Shown here: positions 19,416 through 28,096 of the stretch, piece by piece | Position numbering within the stretch: position 1 is the stretch's first letter | Layout: every line of letters starts with the position of its first letter | Notes under the pieces: model-generated | Seen by the model: only the letters and a program-made list of their open reading frames with translations | Told to the model about the DNA's origin: nothing | The model's database searches: none | Origin: Sphingobium scionense | GTDB lineage: Bacteria; Pseudomonadota; Alphaproteobacteria; Sphingomonadales; Sphingomonadaceae | DNA length: 64,000 bases | Assembly (NCBI RefSeq): GCF_014197035.1 | Contig: NZ_JACIEU010000006.1 | Location: forward strand, 186,001-250,000 | Reading direction: 5' to 3' | Program-made: the position numbers and the translations under genes

Positions 19416-22163
19416 TCAGAAGATCTTCCGCACCGACAGCATCAGCGTCCGCCCCTCGGGATCGAGATAGGCGGGCTGATAGGCGACGGGCGTCGTGCCC
19501 GTGCCATCGGTCACGCTCTGCCGCCGGTTGAGCAGGTTGCCGACGGTAAAGCTCAGCCGCATGCCCCGCGCCCAGTCCTGTCCACGGAACCGGTTGGCCA
19601 TGTTGGCAAACAGCCGCAGGTCGAACGTCACCAACTGGCCAAAGCGCAGGTCGCCACCCGACGCCGTCTGGTCCCCGGTCACATGCGACGCGCTCTGCCA
19701 GTTGCCGTCCAGCCGGATGCCGACGCCATTGTCGATCACCCCGCTGCTCAGCTGCACCTTGTGGCGCGGCTGCGGACTGCCGCCCAGCGTGCCGCCGTTC
19801 AGCAGGTCGACCCACGGCCCGCCCTCGCTCAGCAGCACCGCGTCGCGCAGCATGATGCTGTGATAGAGCGAGAGTTGCAGACGCGCGCCATTGTCGCTGC
19901 CGCCGCCGAACGGACCGCCACCGGGCGGGCCGAAGCCGCCCCGTCCACCGGGTCCACCGGGACCGCCCGGACCACCGCCGGGCGGCGGACCATCAGGCGG
20001 CGGCCCCATGCCATCGGGCGGAGGGCCAGGCGGCGGGCCAAAGCCGTCCGGCCCGCCAAAGCCGCCGGGCGGCCCCATCGGCGTCGCATCATCGGGCCGG
20101 TGGCCGTCGACCAGGATCGCATCCTGCTCGGCATCGGGACCACCGCCGGGCGCGCCCTCTGCGGGCGGCCCATCGCCACCCTCCGCCTTTGGCGCCGCCA
20201 TCTGCGCCTCATTCCCCTGCGCCGCTGCCCGCCGCCATGGCGGCACGAAGCCGGCCGGGGGCTCGGGCCGCTTGGGCTTGCGCAATATCTCCGTGAAATT
20301 GAGGCCCCAGCGCAGCTGCTTCACCTCCTCGCGCGCGACATTGACGGAGCGTGTGTCGATCCGCGTCAGCATTCCTTCCTCGTCGCGGCTGTAGCGATCG
20401 GGGAAGGCGCTCTCCAGCGCGGAGGACACGCCGGTCAGGCTGATGATCGCGTCGCGCGTCTCGCTGCTCACATAATTGGCCGACAGGGTCAGGTTGACCT
20501 TGGTGAGCGGCTTCACCGTCGCGCCCAGCTTGAACTGGTGGCGATTGTCGGCGGTCAGCGCCGGATTGCCGCCACTCACCTGCGTCACCGTCACGCTCTG
20601 CCCGCGCACATAGTCATAGACGCGCACATTGCTGGTCGTGATGGTCGGGCTGTTGCGCTGGTCCAGCGTCGGCGCGGTCCGGTCATTATTGACCGCCGCG
20701 ATGATGGTGATGCCGGTGCGCGGCGTCCAGCTCAGGCCATAGCCCAGCGTGCCGAGCGTGCCATAGTCGGAAACCTGCGTCACCGACGCGTTCATGTTGG
20801 CGGTCAGCGTCCCCAGCACCGGCAGGAAGCCATTGCGCCGGCTGGCGATCGGCAGGTCGAAACTGATCTGGGCGCCGCCATTGGTGCGGCTGGCGGTCCG
20901 CTGCGACATCACCCCGTCCAGCGTGCTGGACGATCGCAGGCTGCTCGTGTCGCCGCTCAGCCGCAGGTTCATGCCGACATTGCCGGCCGGCAGCTTGAAC
21001 AGCTTGCCATTGACCAGCAGGCTGGCGCTGCCCGTGTCCTGCAACGCGCGCGCCTTCTGCGTGCCCATGGCCCCCAGCAGGCTCGCGGACAGCACGCCAT
21101 CGGCCGCCACATCGCCCGCGTCCAGCGCCGCCTGCACATCGTCCAGATCATAGCCGCGATCGCTGTCGGTCCGGCTATCGCTATGGCTGTAGCTGCCGAT
21201 CACCGACAGGCGCCAGGTCTTCGACAGGTCGATATTCAGGCTGACGCCGCTGCTCAGCGTCAGCGCGCGCGCATCCTGATGCAGCGGATCGAGCGACAGG
21301 ATGCGGTCGACCGTCTCGTCGCCATCGGTCAGGCTGCCGGTGGGCAGGCCATTCAGTGCCTTGCTCGTCTTGTAGTCCGCCCGCCCGTTCCAGGACAGGT
21401 TCGCCGTCTCGCTCAGTTGATGCGCGACCGTGGCGTTCAGCATATAGCTGCGGGTGGCGGGCGACAGGGTGCGATAGGCGCGGTCGTCGCTGACCCGCCC
21501 GGTCGGATCACTCGCAGCCTCCGGATCGACGATCACGTCGCGCTCGCTTTCCAGCAGCGAGGCGGAGGATTTGGCCCGCGCAGTCACGCTCACCCGGTCA
21601 TTGTCGCGAATGCGGGTATAGCCCACGTCGCCGGCCAGATTTTCGCCCTGCCCCGCCGTCGCGATCCCGCCGCCCGCATTGGCGACCTGTGATCGGAAGC
21701 GCCGGTGCAGGATGATGTTCACCACCTTGCGCTGCGCGTCATAGCCATATTTGAGCGCGACCTCCTCGGGCAGGATGTCGAGCCGCAATATCGCCTCGGT
21801 CGGCAGGTCGCTGACCTCGTTGACGCCCGAAATCCGCTTGCCATTGACCAGCACCACCGGACCGTCATCGCTGCGCCCCTGATTGCTGCTGGTCTGCGCC
21901 GCGATCTCGTCCAGCAATTCGCTGACCGTGCCGACGCCATAGGCATCGATGTCGGCACGGCCGAGCTGGTTCTGCGCGGGAATGTCACCGATCACCGCGC
22001 CCGGCGGCGCCTGCCCGGTGACGACGATATCGTCGCTCGCCACGCTCTGCGCCGCCGCCGGTGTCGACAGGGCGAACGGGGACAGGGCGAACAGGCTGCA
22101 TCCGGCGCGCAGCAGGGCGCTGCCCACCCGACGGCAGGACAAGGATAGGCAAGGCATCGGCAT
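19416..22163 (-). CDS. TonB-dependent outer-membrane receptor with a Gly/Pro-rich insertion
   Basis: 915 residues. Signal peptide ending STPAAAQ; then the plug domain (VVTGQAPPGAV, LDEIAAQTSSNQG, VLVNGKRISGVNEVSDLPTEAI), then a beta-barrel to the C-terminal RTLMLSVRKIF, whose terminal aromatic residue is typical of outer-membrane proteins. Between roughly residues 655 and 755 the barrel is interrupted by a long insertion of PPG and GGPGGPGG repeats, probably an extracellular loop. Such receptors import siderophores, vitamins or oligosaccharides with TonB energy; the ligand is not evident. The EF-hand gene lies 8 bases upstream and is surely co-transcribed. Confidence 0.85.
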   Translation of the reverse strand: MPMPCLSLSCRRVGSALLRAGCSLFALSPFALSTPAAAQSVASDDIVVTGQAPPGAVIGDIPAQNQLGRADIDAYGVGTVSELLDEIAAQTSSNQGRSDDGPVVLVNGKRISGVNEVSDLPTEAILRLDILPEEVALKYGYDAQRKVVNIILHRRFRSQVANAGGGIATAGQGENLAGDVGYTRIRDNDRVSVTARAKSSASLLESERDVIVDPEAASDPTGRVSDDRAYRTLSPATRSYMLNATVAHQLSETANLSWNGRADYKTSKALNGLPTGSLTDGDETVDRILSLDPLHQDARALTLSSGVSLNIDLSKTWRLSVIGSYSHSDSRTDSDRGYDLDDVQAALDAGDVAADGVLSASLLGAMGTQKARALQDTGSASLLVNGKLFKLPAGNVGMNLRLSGDTSSLRSSSTLDGVMSQRTASRTNGGAQISFDLPIASRRNGFLPVLGTLTANMNASVTQVSDYGTLGTLGYGLSWTPRTGITIIAAVNNDRTAPTLDQRNSPTITTSNVRVYDYVRGQSVTVTQVSGGNPALTADNRHQFKLGATVKPLTKVNLTLSANYVSSETRDAIISLTGVSSALESAFPDRYSRDEEGMLTRIDTRSVNVAREEVKQLRWGLNFTEILRKPKRPEPPAGFVPPWRRAAAQGNEAQMAAPKAEGGDGPPAEGAPGGGPDAEQDAILVDGHRPDDATPMGPPGGFGGPDGFGPPPGPPPDGMGPPPDGPPPGGGPGGPGGPGGRGGFGPPGGGPFGGGSDNGARLQLSLYHSIMLRDAVLLSEGGPWVDLLNGGTLGGSPQPRHKVQLSSGVIDNGVGIRLDGNWQSASHVTGDQTASGGDLRFGQLVTFDLRLFANMANRFRGQDWARGMRLSFTVGNLLNRRQSVTDGTGTTPVAYQPAYLDPEGRTLMLSVRKIF

Positions 22164-22171
22164 CTATCCCG

Positions 22172-22927
22172 TCAGTTGCGCGGCGGCGGTCCGCCCGCGC
22201 CGCCCGGTCCACCCGGACCGCCGGGGCCACCGGGGCCTCCACCGGGACCACGCCGCGGCATCAGGCTGCGCATCTCCTCGGCCGACAGCACGCCGTCATG
22301 ATCGGCGTCCGCCGCATCGAAGCGGGCATGTTCGAACGCCAGCACTTCCTCCAGCGAGGCGCCGGCGTCATAATTGCTGTTGGCCTGGGCGATCGCGCTG
22401 GCATTGAGCGGCTCGATCAGGCGGCCCAGTATAGCATCCTCGGGGTCGTCGCCCAGCTTGGGCATGATCGCCTCGGCCACCGGCCCGCCCTGATCGCCCA
22501 TCGCGCCGGTTTCCGACAAGGCTACCGATCCCATGCTGCTTTGCCAGGCCTGGAACTCAACCAGGCTCAGCGTGCCGTCATGATTGCCGTCGATCGCCTC
22601 GAAACGGGTGCGGATGATCGCTTCGCGCCGCGCCTGCACCACCAGCCGCAATTCGTCGATCGTCACGATGCCGTCGCGATTGCTGTCGGCTTCGGCAAAC
22701 ATGGCGGTCACGATCCTGTCGATCTGGCTGCGCTTGATCGGCTTCATCTCGCGCGGCTTTTGCGGCCGGCCTTCGCCACCACCGGGAGGGCCGCCACCGC
22801 CGCCGGGCGGGCCACCGCCCATGCCTCCCCCCATGCCGCCGCCGCCCATACCGCCACCCATGCCCCCCTGGGCCAGCAGCGGCGCCGAACAGAGCAGCAG
22901 CGCCGCCCCGATCATCATCTTGCGCAT
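22172..22927 (-). CDS. Secreted EF-hand calcium-binding protein with glycine-rich segments
   Basis: 251 residues. Signal peptide MRKMMIGAALLLCSAPLLAQ. A Gly/Met/Pro-rich stretch (about residues 20-50) precedes EF-hand loops EADSNRDGIVTIDEL, DGNHDGTLSLVEF and DADHDGVLSAEEM; a fourth, NYDAGASLEEV, is degenerate. The tail is a GPGGPGG repeat. EF-hands bind Ca2+ with Asp at loop positions 1, 3 and 5, which three loops keep. It is the first gene of a two-gene unit with the TonB receptor, which has a similar PG repeat, so the two products may act together at the outer membrane (inference). Confidence 0.8.
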   Translation of the reverse strand: MRKMMIGAALLLCSAPLLAQGGMGGGMGGGGMGGGMGGGPPGGGGGPPGGGEGRPQKPREMKPIKRSQIDRIVTAMFAEADSNRDGIVTIDELRLVVQARREAIIRTRFEAIDGNHDGTLSLVEFQAWQSSMGSVALSETGAMGDQGGPVAEAIMPKLGDDPEDAILGRLIEPLNASAIAQANSNYDAGASLEEVLAFEHARFDAADADHDGVLSAEEMRSLMPRRGPGGGPGGPGGPGGPGGAGGPPPRN

Positions 22928-23001
22928 CGCGCCTCATCCTTCTTCATGAAAATGGGAAGGGGGCGGCGCCGTCCCCCGGCGCCGCCCCGCGTCGATCGCG
23001 A

Positions 23002-23289
23002 TCAGAGCGTGCAGCGCACCCGCTTGCCGCGATAGAGATAGCTGTCCAGCCTGGCGTCATAGCTCTTGTAGCGATTGCGGCAGGCCTTCTGGTGCGCCGC
23101 GCCGGTCGAGTGGCCCTTGACCGGCTGGGCCTTGGCGGGCTGGGCCTTTGCCGGGGCAGGCTTCTTGGCCGGGGCCTTGCTGCTCGCCGGCTGGCTCGCG
23201 CCATGATGCGGCGCCTGCGCCATGGCCGGCGCGCCCAGCGTCGCCATCAGCGCGGCGGCGCCCAGGGTCAGGAGCGAAGGATAAGTCAT
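23002..23289 (-). CDS. Small secreted basic protein with BA14K-like tail
   Basis: 95 residues from the ATG at 23289 (MTYPSLLTLGAAALM); an in-frame ATG five codons upstream is possible. Signal peptide ends at APAMAQA. The middle is a Lys/Pro/Ala repeat (AKKPAPAKAQPAKAQP). The end, CRNRYKSYDARLDSYLYRGKRVRC, resembles the C-terminal motif of BA14K-type proteins, with two cysteines. Probably periplasmic or surface bound; function unknown. Confidence 0.6.
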   Translation of the reverse strand: MTYPSLLTLGAAALMATLGAPAMAQAPHHGASQPASSKAPAKKPAPAKAQPAKAQPVKGHSTGAAHQKACRNRYKSYDARLDSYLYRGKRVRCTL

Positions 23290-23510
23290 GTCATGGCCTT
23301 TCATGTGGGTGGAAAATCTCCGTCCCGTCTGTGGCCACCCCATTTTGCCCCGGCATTTCACGAATATTTCAGAAGCCCGCGCCTTATTGCCCTCCTCTCT
23401 CAAAGGCTTGGGATGGCGCCTCCGGTGCGCGCGCGCATCACCGCCGCCTTGCTAAATTCCCGATATCCGGTATCCAATCCCGCAAATTGAACTTGAACTG
23501 GGAGGATGGG

Positions 23511-24812
23511 ATGCGGTTGAGGCAGGCAATGATCGGGCTGGCCCTCCCCCTGCTCGTCGCGGCCCAAAAGCCCAACGCGTCGCCCGCTCCCGCCGCCTCG
23601 CCCGCCAGCTGGACCGACCCGACCACCGGCCACCGCATCGTCCGCGTCGATGACCGGCCGGGCAATTATGGCCTCTATTTCAACTATAATCCCTTCACTC
23701 CCGACGGAAAGCGCATGGTCTATCTGACGCCGGAGGGGATCCGCGTTGCCGACACCAGCAACTGGCGCACCCGGCTGGTGCTGAAGGAAAAGGTCGACCG
23801 GCTGCTGTTCGTCGGCCACCGCGCCAATGTCGCTTATTATACCACCAACCCGACCGGCAGCAGCGACGGCGAGCCCTCCTTCATCGTCTGGTCGGTCGAT
23901 CTCGACAGCGGCAAGCGCCGCCGGATCGCGGCAATGCCGGGCGGCCGCATCGAATCCATCAATGCTAACGACACGCTGCTTGCCGGCCATCGCGAACTCG
24001 CCCCGCCGCCGCCCGCCATCGCCGCCCAGGGCAAGCGTGATCCCAAGACCGGCTCGCCCAGCTATAGCGGCACCGACGATCAGGGCCGCCCCCTCTCCTT
24101 CGCCGCCGCCAAGGAAAAATGGATGGAGGCCCGGCTCGCCGCCGGCGTGCCGATGGAAATCTTCGCGATCGACATCGCCACCGGCCAGCAGCGCCGCATC
24201 ACCGCGTCGAAGGACTGGCTCAACCATGTCCAATTCTCGCCGACCGATCCCGATCTGCTGATGTATTGCCATGAAGGCCCCTGGCAGCAGGTCGATCGCA
24301 TCTGGACCATCCGCACCGACGGCAGCGCCAAAACCAAGGTGCATCAGCGCATTCTGCAGGGCGAGATTGCCGGCCATGAATATTGGGCGCCCGACGGCCG
24401 CACCATCTGGTACGACCTCATCATGCCGCAGGGGATGCGCTGGCTTGCCGGCCATGACGTCACCAATGGCGCGCGTCGCTGGTATGCGATCCGTCCGGGC
24501 CAGGGCTCCTATCATTTCGCCTCATCGCCCGACGGCCGCAGCTTCTCCGGCGACGGCGCCAATGACGGCAAATATATCAGCCTCTTCCACCCTCGCCCCG
24601 ACGACAATCCCCGCGCCCGCAACACGCTCGGCGGCGACGCGCTGATCGCCACCGGCACGCTGGAAACGGAACGGCTCGTCGATCTCGCAAGCCATGACTA
24701 CACGCTCGAACCCAACCAGCATTTCACGCCCGACGGCAAATGGCTGGTCTATCGCAGCAATGTCGCCGGCAGCCCCGCCATCTATGCCGTCGAAACCGCG
24801 AAACCCCGCTAG
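23511..24812 (+). CDS. Oligogalacturonate lyase-like secreted beta-propeller (PL22-type)
   Basis: 433 residues; the ATG at 23511 follows a strong GGGAGGATGGG. Signal peptide MRLRQAMIGLALPLLVAAQ. The body is a seven-bladed propeller-type protein with family-like motifs NPFTPDGKRMVYLT, HEGPWQQVDRIW, GEIAGHEYWAPDGRTIWYDL and LEPNQHFTPDGKWLVY. Enzymes of this family cleave short pectin-derived uronates by beta-elimination, using Mn2+ held by His residues. The histidines in HEGPW, GHEYW and NQHF are conserved here. No other pectin gene lies nearby, so the exact substrate is uncertain. Confidence 0.78.
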   Translation: MRLRQAMIGLALPLLVAAQKPNASPAPAASPASWTDPTTGHRIVRVDDRPGNYGLYFNYNPFTPDGKRMVYLTPEGIRVADTSNWRTRLVLKEKVDRLLFVGHRANVAYYTTNPTGSSDGEPSFIVWSVDLDSGKRRRIAAMPGGRIESINANDTLLAGHRELAPPPPAIAAQGKRDPKTGSPSYSGTDDQGRPLSFAAAKEKWMEARLAAGVPMEIFAIDIATGQQRRITASKDWLNHVQFSPTDPDLLMYCHEGPWQQVDRIWTIRTDGSAKTKVHQRILQGEIAGHEYWAPDGRTIWYDLIMPQGMRWLAGHDVTNGARRWYAIRPGQGSYHFASSPDGRSFSGDGANDGKYISLFHPRPDDNPRARNTLGGDALIATGTLETERLVDLASHDYTLEPNQHFTPDGKWLVYRSNVAGSPAIYAVETAKPR

Positions 24813-24883
24813 ACCGCGCGCGGACAAGTCCGACGCCCGCCGAATGGCGAGGATGGATGGGGTGCGCAATGCCCCTTATCCCG

Positions 24884-26524
24884 TCATGCCAGCGAACCCT
24901 GAGCCACCTTTGTCGTAACAATAGGTTCGGGCCGAGGGGTTTCGGTTGCAAAATCGAGTATGCTCATCAGGGCACCATGTAGCGTGGCGTGGATTTCGCC
25001 ACGCTTCTCGCCGGGATGCAGGACGATCCGGTGAATGAGCGAACGAATAGCGCCGGAGGCGTCAAGCCGGGTTTCAGGGTCTTCGAGCGCCTTGCAGAAC
25101 CGCTCCACTTCCCGCTTGTAGATTTCGGCGATACCTGGATGCACATCAGGCATCGCTTGCGGGGCCTGCGCCATGCGGGTTGCGATGTCGGCCTTCTGCC
25201 GTTCCAGTTCCGCCATGCGGGCCTTCATCGTGGGCTGGTATAGCCCGTCCTCGATCGCGGTCATGATCCCGGCGATGGCGCGCTCGATCTTGTCCAGCGC
25301 GCGGCCGTCGGCTTCGACCTGCGCGCGCGCCTCGCGGTTCTCGCGGTTGATATGCTCGGCATAGGCGGCGACTGCTGCCTGCACCTTCTCCGGCGACACC
25401 AGCCGTTCGCGAAGGCCAGCAAGCGCCCGCTCTTCCAGTGCCTCGCGGCGAACGGTGCGGTTGTTGTCGCAAGTATGGCGGCGATGATGATTGATACAGC
25501 CAAAGCGCCCATTGACCGCCAGACCGACCTTGCCGCCGCACACACCGCACTCGACGAGACCAGACAGCAGAGTGGCGGGGCGGCGGGCGCGGTGCATCCG
25601 GCTCGCCTGCGCCGCATGAACGCCATCGATCATCGGCTTGTATTGCTCGCCAAGCACGTCCTGTCGGTGCTTTACCGCCCGCCACATATCATCGCTGACG
25701 ACGCGAAGTTGGGGCGCTTCGGCTCGAACCCATTCGGCCTCAGGATTGGGACGGCGCACGGTTCGTCCGGTGCGCGGGTCCTTGACGGCCTGCTTATGGT
25801 TCCACACACGCACGCCGACATAGAGTTCATTGTTGAGGATGCCGATCCCGAGACTGCGCTTGCCGCGTATGGTGGTGTCGCTCCACGGACGGCCTGATGG
25901 CCCCGGAATGCCATCGGCATTAAGATCGCGCGCGATAGCGCGCGGGCTCTTGCCAGCCGCGAACTCGCGGAAGATGCGTTCCACAATGGGCGACTCTGAC
26001 GGCTCGATCCGACATTCGCCGCGCACCAGTTCGCCCTCACTGGAAAGGCGGCGAACGGTCCGATAGCCGTAGCCGACCGGACCCGCCGAGAAGCCCTTCT
26101 CGACCCGCCCGCGCTGCCCGCGATGGGTCTTCCTGGCGAGGTCTTTCAGGAACAGCGCGTTCATCGTGCCCTTGAGACCGACATGCAGTTCCGAAATCTC
26201 GCCTTCGGCGAGCGTCACCAAGGGAACGCGCGCGAACTGGAGATGCTTGAAGAGCGTCGCCACATCCGCCTGATCGCGCGACACCCGGTCCAGTGCTTCG
26301 GCAAGGACGATATCGAACTTGCCCGCCTGAGCGTCCTGCACCAGCGACTGGATGCCGGGACGCAGGATCATGCTCGCGCCGGAAATCGCGGCATCCTCAT
26401 AGACGCTCACCACATGCCAGCCCTCGCGTGTCGCGCGCTCGCGGCACACGCGAAGCTGATCCTCAATCGAGGCCGCGCTTTGCTGATCGGAGGAGTAACG
26501 GGCATAGAGGGCAATACGCATCAT
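24884..26524 (-). CDS. Large serine recombinase (integrase of the accessory element)
   Basis: 546 residues. The start ATG at 26524 follows GGGAGG by six bases. The resolvase domain (MRIALYARYSSDQQSAASI) has the nucleophilic serine in YARYSS and the arginine cluster EALDRVSRDQ. A recombinase domain follows (GPVGYGYRTVRRL, RIFREFAAGKSPRAIARDLN), then a zinc ribbon with CGVCGGKVG and CINHHRRHTCDNN, and a coiled-coil tail (about residues 410-480). Such enzymes join attP and attB and need a directionality factor for excision. It sits at the left border of the accessory DNA, facing outward. Confidence 0.93.
   Translation of the reverse strand: MMRIALYARYSSDQQSAASIEDQLRVCRERATREGWHVVSVYEDAAISGASMILRPGIQSLVQDAQAGKFDIVLAEALDRVSRDQADVATLFKHLQFARVPLVTLAEGEISELHVGLKGTMNALFLKDLARKTHRGQRGRVEKGFSAGPVGYGYRTVRRLSSEGELVRGECRIEPSESPIVERIFREFAAGKSPRAIARDLNADGIPGPSGRPWSDTTIRGKRSLGIGILNNELYVGVRVWNHKQAVKDPRTGRTVRRPNPEAEWVRAEAPQLRVVSDDMWRAVKHRQDVLGEQYKPMIDGVHAAQASRMHRARRPATLLSGLVECGVCGGKVGLAVNGRFGCINHHRRHTCDNNRTVRREALEERALAGLRERLVSPEKVQAAVAAYAEHINRENREARAQVEADGRALDKIERAIAGIMTAIEDGLYQPTMKARMAELERQKADIATRMAQAPQAMPDVHPGIAEIYKREVERFCKALEDPETRLDASGAIRSLIHRIVLHPGEKRGEIHATLHGALMSILDFATETPRPEPIVTTKVAQGSLA
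24886..24918 (+). repeat. Left copy of a 33-base imperfect inverted repeat bounding the accessory region
   Basis: This stretch covers the 3' end of the recombinase gene. Its reverse complement matches 51678-51710 at 27 of 33 positions, with matching blocks AAAGGTGGC and GCTGGCAT. The outer part resembles the REP-like sequences seen nearby, so this may be chance sharing of a REP rather than a true element end. Confidence 0.4.
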
Positions 26525-26547
26525 GACATACCTCCCGTTTCGCGCCG

Positions 26548-26889
26548 TCAGGCGGCCTTGGTCAGCATGAAATCGACATGGACGGCATCGAAGGGAAACA
26601 CGATGCCGCGCCCTTCCTTGCGGATCACGCCTGCCGCAAGGAGCGCTTGCACGTCGCCATGCACCGCCTTCATGTCCCGTCCCACACGGCGCGCCGCCTC
26701 GCGGATCGACATGACGCCCTGGCCGGTCATGGCCTGAATGAGGTCCCAGCGCTTGCGCGTGAACGTCTGCCACAGCAGGTCGGGGCTGGCGAAGCTGTGA
26801 TGCGCGCCTTGGGCCTTGCCCTCGAACGCGGCCAGCGCGCGGCGTGTCACCTCTTCACGGGAGGCGACCGAGAGCGTTACAGTGTTCAT
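26548..26889 (-). CDS. Winged-helix DNA-binding antitoxin (TumA/HVO_A0114-like)
   Basis: 113 residues from the ATG at 26889, which overlaps the toxin stop as ATGA (26886-26889); in-frame ATG codons lie upstream. The central winged helix WDLIQAMTGQGVMSIREAARR and VGRDMKAVHGDVQALLAAGVI binds DNA; the end, GRGIVFPFDAVHVDFML, is typical of the HVO_A0114 family annotated as the partner of TumE toxins. It should neutralise the toxin and repress the operon through the palindrome at 27169-27190. The toxin-first order is as usual for this pair. Confidence 0.78.
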   Translation of the reverse strand: MNTVTLSVASREEVTRRALAAFEGKAQGAHHSFASPDLLWQTFTRKRWDLIQAMTGQGVMSIREAARRVGRDMKAVHGDVQALLAAGVIRKEGRGIVFPFDAVHVDFMLTKAA

Positions 26890-27170
26890 GTCGGTTTCCA
26901 TTGATCCACGTCCTTCCAAAAGTCCGCCAGCAGCGCGGCGGGCGTCGTGAAGGCATAGGCCGTTTCCACCTCGCCGATGTGCCGGTGATCGCCCTTGCCT
27001 GCCTCATTGTCGTAGCGCAGCACGCAAACGCTATCGACGACATAGGCAAGGGCGTATTTGAGATCGTGCGCCGATCCCTTCACCGGCTTTGGCACCCGCC
27101 ATATCCGCAGTTCGACGAAGGAGACTGCATCAAGCTGGTGCCGCTCATTGAGCAACGGTTCCGCCTTCAT
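26886..27170 (-). CDS. TumE-family toxin (DUF6516)
   Basis: 94 residues. Family features: RHQLDAVSFVELRIWRVPKPVKGSAHDLKY near the start and VLRYDNEAGKGDHRHIGEVE in the middle, the latter with the His/Asp-rich KGDHRH that marks TumE proteins. Annotated members are toxins of type II pairs; the molecular target is not established to my knowledge. The stop codon overlaps the antitoxin start. The likely promoter leaves almost no 5' leader, so translation may be leaderless. Confidence 0.72.
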   Translation of the reverse strand: MKAEPLLNERHQLDAVSFVELRIWRVPKPVKGSAHDLKYALAYVVDSVCVLRYDNEAGKGDHRHIGEVETAYAFTTPAALLADFWKDVDQWKPT

Positions 27171-27206
27171 GATGGCTTATATGCCATCATTAGCATTCGA
27201 TGTCAA
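27169..27206 (-). promoter_or_regulatory. Promoter and palindromic operator of the toxin-antitoxin pair
   Basis: An inverted repeat ATGATGGC-TTATAT-GCCATCAT at 27169-27190 overlaps the toxin start. On the minus strand a perfect TTGACA (27201-27206) is followed 19 bases later by TATAAG inside the palindrome, a spacing slightly longer than ideal. ATGATGG recurs upstream of the -35. Operators that straddle the -10 are the standard means of toxin-antitoxin autoregulation. Confidence 0.65.
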
Positions 27207-27214
27207 TGAATCCA

Positions 27215-27412
27215 TCATTTGCTTGTCTCCGGCTCATTGTCATTGGCCGCCCTCCAGGCGCGGATATGCTCCCGTGCGATGTGGCGGCCGATGGCCTCCG
27301 CTATGCGGGTCAGCGCCGCCTCCACATCAATGTCGGGCGGTTGCTGGGCAGGCTCATTGTCGTTGGCGGGGCGAAGGCGATCAGGGGGCGCGGCATCGTC
27401 ACCCTTTTCCAT
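27215..27412 (-). CDS. Small hypothetical protein
   Basis: 65 residues, overlapping the end of the AlpA-type gene by 14 bases. Two copies of the ANDNEP motif common in alphaproteobacterial accessory proteins flank a helix (VEAALTRIAEAIGRHIAREHIRAW). A ribosome-binding stretch AGGCGAG precedes the ATG at 27412. No domain recognised; position suggests co-transcription with the AlpA-type regulator. Confidence 0.55.
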   Translation of the reverse strand: MEKGDDAAPPDRLRPANDNEPAQQPPDIDVEAALTRIAEAIGRHIAREHIRAWRAANDNEPETSK

Positions 27413-27638
27413 GGCTCGCCTTTCCCTGCGAGGAAGGATTGTCGTTGTCGGCCCTGTAGCCAGCGGGATCAGCGATCCAGCGGCTTATGGCGGACTCGTG
27501 CCAGCCAGCGCCATGGATGCTGATCTTGAGTTGGGCAGGAAAGGTTCCGTCCGCCATCTTGCGGTAGATGGTCGAGCGGGAAAGCCCGGTGCGGGCGCGG
27601 ACGGTATCGAGACGGATAATACGTTCTGCATTCGACAT
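27399..27638 (-). CDS. AlpA-type helix-turn-helix regulator (excisionase-like)
   Basis: 79 residues from the ATG at 27638; a TTG five codons upstream is also possible. The fold shows as IIRLDTVRARTGLSRSTIYRKMADGTFPAQLKI then WHESAISRWIAD, the standard AlpA/MerR-like pattern. These proteins act as excisionase-type directionality factors or regulators of integrase genes. Lying near a large serine recombinase, it could be the recombination directionality factor, but those are very diverse and this is inference only. Confidence 0.8.
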   Translation of the reverse strand: MSNAERIIRLDTVRARTGLSRSTIYRKMADGTFPAQLKISIHGAGWHESAISRWIADPAGYRADNDNPSSQGKASHGKG

Positions 27639-28096
27639 AAGGGAGGCTTTCAATCAAGCGTTGGCGATGCCCCCTAAAGCCCAGAATGGCGCAGTTTCCG
27701 CGCAAGACAAGATGCGCGCCACCGACCTTGCTGAAGGCCGGATGCCGGTTGTAGGGCAATGGAGGGACGTAGAGGGACATCGGCGGTCATAGCGGGACTT
27801 GGCGGGAACTTGCCCGCTTTGCTTCCGTATGCGTTTTCCTCAGGCGTTGTTGCCTGATTGCCACGCTTTTTACGCTCGCCGATCCGCCTCAGACCATTTG
27901 AGCTATGATGTATTCGGCATATCCATCGGTCCTTTCCCCGATGGCCTGCCCGCCAAGTGAGATGATTGCGCGAATCACGTGCTTCACGCAAGAGGCTGCT
28001 ATGTCATGCCGAATGCGGCGGCGCGGATCTCGCGCAGGTTCGGGTGCCATCAAATCAACGACCGTTAAGCCTGCGAGCGGCCTGGAGGTACAGCGC
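27639..28096. other. Non-coding interval with a conserved-loop hairpin
   Basis: No convincing gene. Between 27760 and 27810 the pentamer GGGAC recurs three times on the plus strand (GGGACGTAGAGGGACATC and GCGGGACTTGG). At 27966-27991 there is a hairpin with arms TTGCGCGAA and TTCACGCAA (one mismatch) around the loop TCACGTGC, the loop seen in hairpins near 3.3 and 61.5 kb. Promoters for both flanking genes should be here. Confidence 0.45.

Noticed and set aside
24813-24900. tRNA gene as integration target at the island border
   Set aside because: No cloverleaf or CCA-adjacent T-arm pattern was found at either border.
24884-26773. Extended recombinase start at 26773
   Set aside because: The upstream segment overlaps the antitoxin gene and has no similarity to recombinases; the ATG at 26524 has a strong ribosome-binding site and begins the conserved fold.
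27674-27991. Minus-strand open frame upstream of the AlpA-type gene
   Set aside because: No ribosome-binding site, no domain, and it spans a structured non-coding stretch.
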